64,000 bases of DNA from Prunus persica (Eukaryota; Streptophyta; Magnoliopsida; Rosales; Rosaceae). A program made the translations under genes and the position numbers. This document shows, piece after piece, positions 12,683 to 24,954 of the stretch; position 1 is the stretch's first letter; the number at the start of each line of letters is the position of its first letter. The stretch spans positions 29,428,787 through 29,492,786 of the forward strand of contig NC_034010.1 in the NCBI RefSeq assembly GCF_000346465.2. Reading direction: 5' to 3'. The notes below the pieces were generated by a model. It was not told the origin of the DNA and made no database searches. It was given only the letters and a program-made list of their open reading frames with translations.

Positions 12683-13073
12683 CACATGTTCCAGAGTGTA
12701 TTTATCAGGCACTCGTCTAATTGCTAGTGATTCTTTCTTTAAAAACAGATTTCATAATATCCAGTAAAAAATGAAGCAATTCCAACTCCTAAATAACGCA
12801 GTATAAGACTACTTTTTATAAATAATTTTAAAGAATAAAAATAAATTCCTAGGCCAAATTGCATTGCCTTTATATGCACGGGGTTGGTAGAATGAGTAAT
12901 TTTAATGTGATTAAATTTGTCAGCTACACAACACCATGACCTTGTACTTCTCATCACTCAGCTACAAAAACATAATACCAAAAACCTACAATCTCTCTCA
13001 TCCCACCTCAACTCTGTTGCGACCGGAGACTATTGCTTGGGTTGTCAAAGCACCACTCAGCAGCATTGCGTTC

Positions 13074-16000
13074 TTAAATCAGCCCCTGTCGCTGCAGATC
13101 AGTATATGTCTTCTTATTGTAGATGTTACCCTCTCTGTCTTCATACTCTTCTTCAAGATCTGGGCGCCACTTATTCACACCTTGCCGTGCTTGTATCCTC
13201 TTCCACAGTTCTTTTGCCTCCTCAATTGATGTGATCTCATTGAAGTTCTTGGTGTTTGGTATGCCGAGGCAACGCATCCCGTGTTGGTGGCGCCATTCCT
13301 TGAAATGTCTCTCAAAAGCTCTACGCCCCCAGTAACTGTAATTCCCACATATCTCACACTTGTATTCCTGACCAAGACCATGAAGCTTATACAGCCAGTA
13401 TGGAATGGGTTTCCCATCCCAACCCATCGGCAATTTAAGTGGATTGTAAATCTGCTGCTCATCGTCATCACTTTCGGTATCGGCCTGTGTCTCTTCCTGC
13501 TTGGAGTCAAACCCAATCAAGCATTTGTTAAAAACCACCACAAACTTGAAGACTTGTCAGATATAAGTATATGATTTCAGCATGTTTATTGAGGGCTCAA
13601 TTTATTACCTCTTCACGTTCTGCTTCAATTTCTTCATATGTCAAAGCCTGTTTCTTCACAATGTTGTCTTTCGTTCGTTCAATAGCCTGCAAAATTCCTC
13701 AGATAATTTTTTTGCAAATGTTCACTTGTATTCAAACTTCAACAATTACAATGAAAAGCGGTAATTAAATACAGACGACAGGCATAAACAACATAGGAGA
13801 CTAGAAAATTAGGCAGCATATGCCAACCTCATTCAGTAAATCGCATAGTTTTTTCACTTTGGCCTCCAATAAAGCAATTTCTTTTGAATTGTCGACTTCT
13901 TGTGAAGCTGCAGCAGCCCCATTCTGTACTGAACCTCGCGAACCCTTGGCAAAATGTTTCCTGTCCAACTTTTCCAGAGGTGTGTCCTGCGTAAATAAAC
14001 AAAGAGATTAAGTAATATGTCGCATGAAAATTTTAATTTTTTCAAGTGAAAAGGATATTCCATTATCAGACAGATTTCAATACGGATTCAAATTTGTTAA
14101 TAATACACCATATACATAGGCTGCGATGCAATGATTTGAAATGGAAATATAACACTTAAATACTGTATAGTATCAAGAGTTTTCCAAGGAATCCTGATTT
14201 CTGGCCAATTTAGTAGTTTTATTTATGCCCATTAAAAAAAAAAAAAGAAGAAGCAATTTTAGGACATTTCAAATAGTTCCAATTGCAAATGCTGCCCAGA
14301 ATACTGATTAAGAAACTAGAGCACAGAGAACGTACAAGTACATTTCAAATAGGCTACTTTATTAAATAAATAAAAACAGAAGAAGTTGCAGAACAATCAC
14401 CTTTGTAAGGAAAAGCCTCTCTGCACGCTGCTGAACAGTGCCACCTGTCTTCAGTCCTAATGAAGCTAGTGCCTGGAAGGTAAATTAAAGAAATGAGCTA
14501 ACAAAAATTTCCTTTTCATTTTACATGAGAGAGGGAAAGAGAGAGGGTGCGAACTTAAGACGTGTATTAAACTTAAGATTGAACTCAGCTTATACTGCTA
14601 TACAAAGCAAACTCTTTATTTTTTGGGTGGCATTAAACTCTCTCAAATTCTTCAATTCCATATGCATCTAACGACATTAATTGATGACACGGATTTTCAA
14701 TTCAATTTAGAAATACAGACAAAAGACTGCACAATAACTATTCAATTTTGAGATTTCTAAAACAAAAAAACAAGGCAACCCCCCATTCCCAAACAAGTTA
14801 ACTTCCTCTCCACTTTTCGCGCATTCCCTTCTATTTCTATCCCCCACTCTAATACTAAACCACTTCCTATTCAATAACAAGTTAATTTTGGGCTTTGAAC
14901 AATTATACAATATTTTTGAAAATAACTTTTACCTCAAGTTGTGTGAACTTAAGGTCTAATTTTTGGCCAATAACTTCTCTGTTTAAGTTGTAAATATCAC
15001 CCTTACCTCCTTTAGCTTTTCAGGACCCACTTCCGTCAGTTCTTCCACCGTGGTATAAAAATCAAGATCGATCAAAGTAAGCTGATCTTGAAGATGCCCA
15101 TTTTCTTGCTTCTCATTTTCCCATTCTTTTACCTTGCCATCTGCCCATTGCTCTTCAAATTCAGTTTCAACCTGCCAAAAAATCACCAAAATTCCAAATC
15201 TTAGAATACTCAGGCTCATCCTGATAGAATCCAGAGAATGAATCATGCCTAAATGTATTTGCAATAGCCCGTTTGACACAGAGAGCATGAAGTTCACAAA
15301 TACAAACGTAACCATGAGAAATTGGTTCTCAAATTATATATCTTCCTGAAATATATATGCATATACATTGTTAAAGCCCATACATAGCATGACTTACTAC
15401 TATACCCAATTATGATTCAAGCCTTTCAATCATTAAATGGTAGCAAAAAATATTCAATTGCACAACTTATAATTATCTCCTTCAAATTTAAGGTTTAGCA
15501 CTAGTGAATTATAGCATTCTAACCCCAGAAAAGTCATAACCGGAAACTATAAAAAATACTACAAATATATCTTTCTGATTCACTTTGTATATGAAACAGA
15601 ACTAAAAATAAAGCTCTTACATGAAAATAATCCAAGTAAAGAAGATAGGATTGAAATGAACCTTTGAAAATATTCTATCAAGATCTTGCAAGGGCTCTGT
15701 CCGCTGGAAAAAATACATCAGATAAGCAAGTAGATTTTCCATGTATTCGCTGTACTGCCTGAAGAAACTAAAACAAACTCATTCCCAAATTTATGTAATA
15801 AATTAAAGCAGCAGCAAAAGAAAATAACACAACACTTCACCTAGACAACTTCAGTTTGAGTTTGCGAGGAATCTTTTGTGGTTGTGAAAAAACATCAAGG
15901 TAAGCAGAATATTCGATAGGTTCCCCAAATTTAGAATTGATATACTGGTTGTACAATTCATGCAAGTCGAGGTACCGTCCAAAAGCTTCCTACAAACAAA

Positions 16001-16299
16001 ACAAAACTAAAGCAATTTAATCATAGGACAGGAAGAATGTATGTGACAAACTAAGTAGTGTTTACAAAGTGACAAATGCAATAACCTCAAAACATCAAGA
16101 TAATACCCAGATATAACCATCTCTGAATTATTTGACTAACTATGCATGCAATTAGTGTTAGAAAACAAAATAACAATGACGTAGCATTTTACTGGTAATC
16201 AATATTGCCAAATCTAGCGTGGAAGGGAAAATAATTGAAGCAGTGTAAGTTTACTTGTCTGTGTAACCTCAATCATTCTTTACACAAGCATGCTTACAA

Positions 16300-16373
<74 letters not shown>

Positions 16374-17214
16374 CTCCGCTGAACTCAATTTGAGGTTCCT
16401 CCTTAAGCAGTGCCTCTTCTTCCTCATTAGCATCAACAACACGTGCAGCTGGATGCTTTCGATGATACTCACGGATCTGCACATTGGGCAAACATTCCAT
16501 CAAGAATCTTAAGATACATGCAGTATCGCCAACTAAATGATAAACTACATAATTTCTGAAACTTGTCATTTTGGGTTTCTCAAACTATATTTTAGAATAT
16601 CAGAAGTCAGAGCGCACTTTGACAAAAGCCTCTACCATGACGGAGCAACTACTAGGCTTTGATGAATAAACTTTCAACATTTAAAAATCTCAAATTAGAA
16701 AACGCCATACTATAACTTCTTTGAATTTCAACTCTAAAAACAAAAACAAAAAACAGAAAGAAAGAAAGAAATACCTCTTTCAATCTATCATAAAATGCAC
16801 TGAAAACGTTGATGCCAGTGGCAGTCTGGCCTCCAAGAGCAGCAATCTCATCCTTCCTCGCATTATCTTTATCTTCATAGATCTCAATCTGAAATTAAAC
16901 ACACAATAACAAACAATTCATACTCGAAAGCATAAGCATAAACCCTAGGGTTTCCACAAATACAAATAGACCTAGAATTCACATTCCTTGCATTCAAAGA
17001 TAGAAGATTGCAGTAGCGGGAGTAAGAGAATAATACGTACGAGTCTTTCGGTGGTGGAGGAGATGGTATCGATCATGTGGCGGACACGGTGGCCCTGATA
17101 CAAGCGGTCCTTGCTGGAAGGCGGCTCGTTCTGGAAGTCCTTCACTATCAGCCGCTCGAGCCGCTCCACCTCCTCGTGACCGGCACGTGTCACCTCCAGT
17201 AGCGTCGACGACAT
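13074..17214 (-). CDS. ATO: Splicing factor 3A subunit 3 (SF3a60; ATROPOS-like)
   Basis: Nine minus-strand exons join in frame: 17214-17041, 16888-16775, 16476-16372, 15989-15841, 15758-15662, 15171-15007, 14472-14401, 13986-13828, 13686-13609, with the last exon 13496-13074 making ten. The product is about 511 aa, matching the family length. It belongs to the U2 snRNP SF3a complex, which helps recognise the branch site in the nucleus. Visible parts are the N-terminal SF3a60 helix region (MSSTLLEVTRAGHEEVERLE), a SAP-like stretch near residues 255-292 (LTEVGPEKLKEALASLGLK), an acidic linker, and a C-terminal matrin-type C2H2 zinc finger with C418, C421, H435 and H441. The ATG is 384 bp from the divergent SFT2-like ATG, suggesting a shared promoter. 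Donor 3 sits against a microsatellite. Confidence 0.95.
16303..16371. repeat. (GA)n microsatellite abutting an SF3A3 splice donor
   Basis: About 33 GA units. On the sense (minus) strand the exon ends GCGGAGAG at 16372 and the intron begins GTCTCTCTCT, so the donor GT runs straight into the CT repeat. Confidence 0.95.
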
Positions 17215-17597
17215 CTCCGGCCAACTTCCACTTGGGAGGAGCTACGGCTTCTCTCTTTGCGCTCTTGCTCTGGACGAAGCAAAAACCCCAAAATACCAAT
17301 TTTTTTCCCTACTAAAGTGAAAGACGCCGTCTAAAATGACGTGTTATGCTTTTTTATAGTGACGAAAAAAAAAGACGGTGAAGTTAAAAATACTAAGGCG
17401 ACGTGTTTCTTTACTATTGGTTAAGTTTTTCCTGCCACCTGGTCATTCAAAAAAGATTTTCTTCTTAATAAAAATGCGATTTTTCTCATTTTCTGCTGTA
17501 GCCTGTAGGCCTGTAGGCTGTAAATTTCTCAAAGCCGTTGAAACTTGAAGAGAGCGAGAGCAAGAGCAAGAGACAGAGATCGGTTAATTTGTCAAAA

Positions 17598-19658
17598 ATG
17601 TGGGCGAAGCTCAACCAATCTATGCTAGAGGGTAATGAGGAGGGAGGAGAGGGCTTCTTGGATGAAGAATCTGACGGCTTTTGTGCTCTCTCTGCTACTC
17701 AGGTTCTATAGCAAAGAAAGTTTCAATTTTTAGTTGAGAAATATGTGTTTTTGCTATGTTCTCTTTGTTTTTAGCTTCACATGGTTTTTGGGTGTGTGGG
17801 TTTTTAATTTACCAGAGAATGTACGGGTTTGCAGCTTGTTTGTTGGCTGGTCTGGTTTGTATGTTCCTGGTATGAGAATTCTTACCCCTCTAGATAACTT
17901 TTATTCGAATGCTCTTCTTATGGATTACTGAGTTATGATTTCAATTTGTATTATTCTGTTTACAGCTATCTTTCTTTACATAGACGCATGATTTTCCGTG
18001 AAATTGATTCAGTTTGAGAGTGGTGGACGCAATGTGTAGTTGTATATGCCCATTCACCATATTGGCCTTTTGCTGATGGAAAGTATTTAGCTTCCTTTAA
18101 CATGCAAACCAAGAAAAAAAGGAAAGATAAAAGGGATATTTGCACTGTTGCACATTCATGTATTGTATCTTCATCTTTTACATGAATGTTCCTGATAAGG
18201 AAAGAGGGGTGTGTTAATGGCGAAGGAATTATGTGATTTTAAACTTTGAGGTATTGGAGAGATTACCTTTTCAAACTCTTTTCTGCTTTCCCTCATCAGC
18301 TAAGCTAATTTCAACTTTATGTATTATGCCTAAGGAAACTTTCTGTTTGCAATTCATAACTGGATAAATGAATTCAGTCAAGAACAGAGAACTGCAACAT
18401 AATTATGAGAAAAGTAAAGTTCTTTTGGTCAAGATAATTTGTACAGGTAATTTTTTGATATTTCGTTGCAGCATTTTCTTATAACTTTTGCTTCTTTGGC
18501 AGTCATTGATTGTCTTTGCCAAACCCATCAAATTTGCCGTTTTGTTCACCTTTGGCAATTTGTTGGCAGTTGGAAGGTAGGTCCAAAATGAGTTCTCAAC
18601 ATCATATACTTGAGCCACATAAATTGGTGTGTGATGGCATTATATCTACTGAAATTCCTCAGACTTGTTGAATATACCTCTTTTTTTCTCATGCAAGTTT
18701 CTCTGATTGAGTTTAACTAAAATTCATCAAGGTCATTCAGATGCTAACCTGTATTCCTGTTTGGCAGCACAGCCTTCCTCTTTGGCCCTGTACAACAAAT
18801 GAGAATGATGTTTGATTCTGTCCGAGTGTATGCAACAGCTATTTACCTTGGATGTGTTGTTATAGCACTCATCTGTGCTCTCTGGGTTAGTATGAAATCC
18901 TTATCCTATGATATTATGAAGAAAGTTTGATCATATAGCTGCAACTTTGGAAAGTTCTTGGGGTCTGATTCTCAGTAATCTGTGAGCCCAAACGTGTCCT
19001 GATTAGACACTTTGTATGTATAAAATATCAGCATGTGTTTCTGTATGATCATAATAATACTGTCAAGGTTAAAAACTTTAAATACCTGAGAATTGGAACA
19101 AGGTGATTATGTCGATAACTTTTCCTTGCTTTCAACTTCTTGTCTTCACAGCCTCCACTTTCTGGCTCGTGTTCAGTTTACATGTCAATGTATCAGTGTG
19201 CATGATTTTTGATTCCTTCCAAATATATTGATCTATTATATTGAGTTGAAACCTTGACATTTCCTTTTTCATCGTGCAGATCCATAGCAAGATTTTAACA
19301 ATAATTGCAATCATATGTGAGGTCTGCGCCCTTATTTGGTAAGTTTCCCTTTCATGTTCACCTATCTCACTAAATTTGCCACTTCAGAGAAAATGCAGGG
19401 CATGCACCCTGTGCCCCATCCGAGTCAAGTGTCAAACTATTCTAAGAAAAAATATTATTTGTACTTCATGGTATGGAAGCTAATGGTTCATCTGAGCTGC
19501 ATTCCTTTTTGCTCGAACTGTTTCATGGTATGGAAGCTAAACATTATGCGGACAACTTATATGATCTGAACTGTTTCAGGTACAGTTTGAGCTACATTCC
19601 TTTTGCTCGAAGAATTGTTTCGGATTTGATGTTTCGTTTATTCGACACTGAGCTTTAG
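17598..19658 (+). CDS. SFT2-type vesicle transport membrane protein
   Basis: Six exons (17598-17702, 17816-17869, 18503-18576, 18768-18885, 19280-19338, 19580-19658) join in frame to 162 aa. The protein has a short acidic N-terminus (MWAKLNQSMLEG..) followed by four hydrophobic segments: MYGFAACLLAGLVCMFL, VLFTFGNLLAVGSTAFLFG, ATAIYLGCVVIALICALW and TIIAIICEVCALIWYSL. It ends in the conserved SYIPFARR...LFDTEL. This is the Got1/SFT2 family, which in yeast acts in endosome-to-Golgi vesicle fusion with the SNARE Sed5; the plant role is inferred from the family. Its promoter is probably shared with divergent SF3A3. The last intron holds partial copies of the start of exon 6. Confidence 0.93.
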
Positions 19659-19699
19659 ATGATAGAATTATAAACAGTTCAGGGTTAAGACTCTTGAAA

Positions 19700-22600
19700 T
19701 TTTGTGATCCGGGTTTGATCTCTTTTCCATTATTTGTTCAGTTTTCTGTTGGCATAACAGTTACGGGAGTTGGGTTTATGTGATTGTTTTAAACCTTATG
19801 AGAACAAGTAATTGTATATACCTTGGATTCATATTCCACTTTCAACTTATTTTCTTGTTGATTTTGCGTGCCTCTTTGTTGTACAAAAATTTTTAATTTA
19901 TAGAACAAGGGCCTCATAGAGACCGACCCAAATATAAGTCCCATCGCAGACAACAGATATAAAATGGACAATCTAAGGAAGCCCAATTAATTGTTAGATC
20001 GTACAAAAGAATATCTCACTTCATTTGCTTGCTTGCCAATGCCAAGCCATAGCATTCTGAAAAAATGTACAAAGTTGGTATGCGCCGTCTCTCCTAGAAC
20101 CAAAGAATTTAAGGCTTGAAATGTATAAATGGCAGATGTTAGCTGAACACCATGTGAAATACATACCCAACGACCTTAAGAACAGCTACCTACCACATAA
20201 AAGAATGTGTTTTAACTACCAAACTGATATTTCCCCAATCGATGGAGCCTTCTTGATTGAATTACCATCATCTACCAAGTTGTATTAATGTGATTTTCTT
20301 TTTCTCGGTGTCTTGGAATGTGCAACAAAAAGAGGAATAAAAACAGCTCCATCTTGGCATCAGATGTGAGCTCAATGAAGGCTTTGAACTTTTACCTGTT
20401 TCTGATGAGCAACAAATTCATCATTATGTATGATTTGGGGGACTATCAGAAACTTTAAAGTGAGCCTAGAAGAAAGCCTTGTGCAATAATGGTTTTATGT
20501 TGGTCCAAAGTTACCCTACTTTTACCAACCACCAAAGCAGCCAGCCTCCTTTTAATTCCAGCCCCAGAAGAAAATGAGAATCTCAACTGCTCAGGAGTAT
20601 CTGAACTGGTCAGGAGGGTTGGTGGGTGCATGTTTAATGGTATATGAAAATGTGAAGAACAAGGATCTGATTTCAACATCACAATCATTAATTAACACAT
20701 ATCATCCCAAAACTCCAAATAACCTCCTTTTGCAGACTTCCTTCTTCTGCTCTTCTGCTGATTAAAGGGAGGATTAATTTCACTTATTTTAAAGAAAAAA
20801 GTTGCTTTTGACCCATCAAAAGCTAAAAGCAAGAGGGAAACTTCAAGTTAAATAAGCTAAATGGGAATGTAAATTATTATGGGTAATTGGGTTGGTGGGA
20901 ATAGTTAGTCACCTCCTCATGATTCATGGTGGTGACCTTATTATAATTTTATATATTAATTATGATTAGGAGGAAGGAACATTAATCCATCAGATCCTCC
21001 TAATTAAATAGTTTTCATCTACCTACCAAGTCGCAGTGCATGGTCCATCAACTAGTACAGTACCCAAACCTACCACCATCTAGTATCTACCCATTGGAGA
21101 GCCATGAGATGAGCCACCACCACCAAAACCACCCTAGCTAGCTCTAGCTGGATTCATTATTGCTGCTGTCGCAAATTATTTATGCATTACTTGCCTTAGT
21201 CTCAATCAAAGAATTCACAACTTTTTTCGGTGGACGAGTTGATCTTGACTGAAGCTAGTTTTTTTTTTTCTTCTTTCTTTCTTAATAGACTGAAGTAAGT
21301 TTAAAGTACACAGATTAATTATATATCAAGCATGTTAATCATTAATTAAAGAAGCTTCTTTTGAAACTTGCTTGCACCCAAAGCTATTATAATCTGAGGT
21401 TACTAGTGTGCTTGTCTCGGATTCGGTATCACATAGAGGGGGGGAAAGAGAGAGAGAGAGAGAGTGTGTGCATTTTCATTTCTTAATGGACAATCTTCAC
21501 TTTCGACTGTGCAAATCTCGAAAAAGCATTTAATTAGAATGCAAATTACAATTATATATACAACCAACTATTTAACCATGAGAAAAACGCAGGCCACGAC
21601 AACAGAATTAATACTGGGCCCTGCAGGCGGCAAGTAAATGGTCCTTTTCCCATTGAAGTTTCATTTCAGCTACTGGATGCTATCTGACCAACAACTGCAA
21701 AATAAAAATAAAAATAAAGCTATTGGGTGTTCATGTACCAATGACAATTACCAGTTACAGAGCAAGAATTTCACATTAGAAAGGGTTTTTATAAAATTTG
21801 TCTTCTCTTCATAATTATCATAAATTTTATATTTTAAATTAATTAAATATTAATTTCATTATCTACACAATTAAAGACTTAAAAATTAATAATTTATATT
21901 CCAACATAAAAAAGAAATAGAAAAATAAAGAGTTCGTAAAACGCAATATTAAGATACTCAACTTATACATAAAAAAATATGAGGTAAATAAAAAATTCAC
22001 AAAGTTTGAACAAAAGAGGAAGAGGAAGAGAAAGAAAGGTTAAAACTTGAGGAGTTTTTAGTGCAAGTTTCATAAACTAACCTAATATACCGTAATATAA
22101 TATATATGATATAATATACAAATAGAATAGATAAAAATGGAGTGGGGCCTGGGACCACCTTAATTATCTCACATTTTATTCTCCTTCTAATTGTGGGTTT
22201 TTTTTTCCTCTTGTTTATGCCCAGTATTTTCTTTTTGGTTAAATAATTCAAGCCATTAGGCAAAACACTTATTGGGGTAAGCATTATATTATGGCCGAAA
22301 ATAATAAAATTAGTGTCCAAAAACGTTACTGGACGGACTCTAATTTGAAGTATGATATTAATAAATATAAAGCATGTTTTCCAAACCCTGAACAAAATTA
22401 CGTGTTTAAGTTTTTCTTGTTTTTGTTGAAGTAGGTATTTAATATGAGAAGATTAAAACCTCAGTCAACCACAAGCTCGACACCACAGTGATAGCTCCGT
22501 GAGCAAGAAGGTTGCAAGTTTTCTTTCAAATGTTGGATTCATCAAAAATTAGCATTGACTCTTGGAATCTATGAAGGAGTAATGAGCATGAGGAAAAGAC

Positions 22601-23817
22601 TCCTCAACTACTCAAACGGCCACTTACCCCCGAAACAAAAACAAAAACAAAAAAACCACTCAAACGGCCAAATCTCATTATTTTTCTCAATTTTGACCAA
22701 ATTAATGCATATTTTAAATACTTCCATAGGTATGATTTGCAACACGTCTCAAGACTTTCTTTAAATATTAACACTCTAAAATAGTTGTCCAATACTTTTA
22801 TTTAGTGCTAATGGGTTCATAGCTTATTGGTAAGAATAGTTTCGTATTCGAAACCCCAGCGAGACAGACATAGACAGAGTCACACACTGAATATGCAAAC
22901 TAATTCTGATGTCTGCAACTGTGGATTTCATGTAAAATACAAAACCAACGCCAACTGCTACGAGAAGCCGCATCTCTAATATTCGATTATGCATTATAAC
23001 CAATTAAAAAGTCCCCAAATCAAACAAGCAACTCTCTAAAGTCTAAAGTCAAAGTGTCTGAATTCATGAACATGCCAAGTTGCCAACGGAGCCCTCATTA
23101 GCTTCATATGAGCGTCATCACCAAATGAGCCTTTTTTTTTATGGAGTTGGCATCAACTTCTTCTTCTTCTCTTTTTCAGAGAAATGCATGCACATGTGTA
23201 AGTTGGTTCCTAATGGACCCAAACGAATTCAGCTTTTGTTCCCTATAGCCTTCGATGGATGCACCCAAGTATTTGCCTCAAAACACTTCACCAAAAATAT
23301 TGTAAAATCCATGGGACCTCCAATAATGCAGGTTTCCTTATGGGACCCATGAAATTGTTAGACACACATACATACTCTTCATTAATAGCCACCTTCTTCT
23401 GCCTCTTAATCATCAATAAGTCAAAACGAAAGTTTACTTATCACTCTATTGCAAACAAAAAAAGGTTGTCTCAATCAGCAATGTTTTCTTCTTTCTCCCA
23501 ATTGCCTCTCTTTTCCAATGTTAGGTACATGAACAAGTAGCTTTCTATCTCCTTGAGGCCACATATAAAGATTGATATCCATTTTAAACAAGTCGAGTTT
23601 GTTTCGTTTCCGTTTGGTTTATGGTTTATATAGAAATGCTTCATTCAACTTTTTAAACGACATGATATTTTTGATATCCTTATCAAAAAAGAGTCGCGAC
23701 AGAAAAAAAAAAAAGAAAAAAGAAGAAGAAAATATGTGATAGGAAATGCATATATATGTAGACATTGAGGGAAATTGGAAAAGACATATCTTATGAGGGA
23801 ACCACTTGCCCAACTAC

Positions 23818-23851
<34 letters not shown>

Positions 23852-24650
23852 CCATGTCATGCTTGTGAGGCTAAATGACAATTACATTTGCTAATCAATG
23901 TGTCATAGATTTGTCTCGCATGCAAAGCCATGCCATTAGCGGACAAGCAACTACCCTCATCAATGAACAAGTCCAACAATCCTATTTAAACCTTTTGAAA
24001 TCACATAATCTTAGGCAAATATGCCATTATTAGGATAAAATATGCGGCATACCCTTTTTTTAATACTGTTCAGAAACCTTTTTTTTAAGGTGCACCCATG
24101 ATTTATTGAGCTTAGCGATTTAAAATATTGGTGCTGAGTTCTGGTCAATTGCATTTGTTAAATGAGAGATCCAACTTTTTTCTTGTTCTAATTGCTCCTT
24201 GAATATGATGACATGATTACTTTATAATGAGGCGGAGCTTACAAAATATGCTGAGAGAGAAACTTTGCCTTATTTTTAATGTTCCTCTTCCGTTTGTTTA
24301 TTCGTCGATGAAAGGCATGTAACGAATTTCCTTTGCTTGGTTGGCAACTTGGCACCGGCAGCTTTGGTTCCAACAAACTCCATTCCTTAGCTCCCTATCT
24401 TGGTTCGGATTTTCCGTAAAATTAATTTTACCATTGGCCAAACTTAGAGCACAAGAGGGTTAGACTCGTTGGTTAGGGCAATAAGCAAAACCCTTACATT
24501 CAAGTTGAATTGTTTTTTCAATGTACCCATGTTTTCTTTTAAAGAAATTAGGTTTGTGTATTGAAATATTGCATTTTGGGGTTCCATTTATTGCATTTTC
24601 TTAATTAGAAAAAAAGAAACCAAAAAAAAAAAAAAAAAGGAACTAAAGAC
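19700..24650. other. Intergenic, gene-poor AT-rich DNA
   Basis: The first 200 bp probably hold the 3' UTR of the SFT2-like gene. I find no open frame with recognisable protein here; the longest (21997-22395, minus) is low-complexity. Small items are a GA run near 21447-21463, polypurine near 23701-23731 and the TA run at 23821-23849. No clear transposon ends were found. Confidence 0.6.
23821..23849. repeat. (TA)n microsatellite
   Basis: Fourteen TA units in intergenic DNA, likely length-polymorphic. Confidence 0.95.
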
Positions 24651-24661
24651 TACTACTCTTA

Positions 24662-24945
24662 TAGCATTTCTGGCGTGCAGCCCTAGCCCGGGCAAAAGGG
24701 GGCCTAGGTCCGTGGAGGCGCTTCTAGCGCACAAATGCAGCCCGAACAAGACGTGGGCTCCACCAACCCGAACAAGGTCCAAGGCAAAATTAGCATGTTC
24801 TTCTACTTGAGGGATGTGACATCAGCACTGATGCCAGGTTGGCGTCATCGCGCGAATTTGAATTCTTTTTACCGTTAGCACGTGACGTACTGCATTCTCT
24901 GAATTTTTTTTTATGAAAAGAAAAAAAAAAAGTTCTAGAGACTTG
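24662..24945. mobile_element. 284-bp GC-rich insertion flanked by a 9-bp direct repeat
   Basis: CTACTCTTA occurs at 24653-24661 and again at 24946-24954, exactly bounding a block whose first 200 bp are GC-rich (AGCCCTAGCCCGGGC..) in otherwise AT-rich DNA. A 9-bp target duplication is typical of Mutator-like elements. The ends (TAGCATTTCTGG.. and ..CTAGAGACTTG) are only weakly inverted. Its GC-rich part resembles the left end of the element at 6884-8045 in composition and motifs (CCCGGGC, TGACATCA, GCGTCATC/TGACGTC). It has no coding capacity, so it would be a non-autonomous insertion. Confidence 0.6.
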
Positions 24946-24954
24946 CTACTCTTA

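Noticed and set aside
16269..16569. Open frames with long Ser-Leu repeats
   Set aside because: They are translation of the CT microsatellite beyond the SF3A3 donor; the exon ends at 16372.
21997..22395. 132-residue minus-strand open frame in the gene desert
   Set aside because: Low-complexity Ile/Ser/Lys-rich, no start context, no family resemblance.
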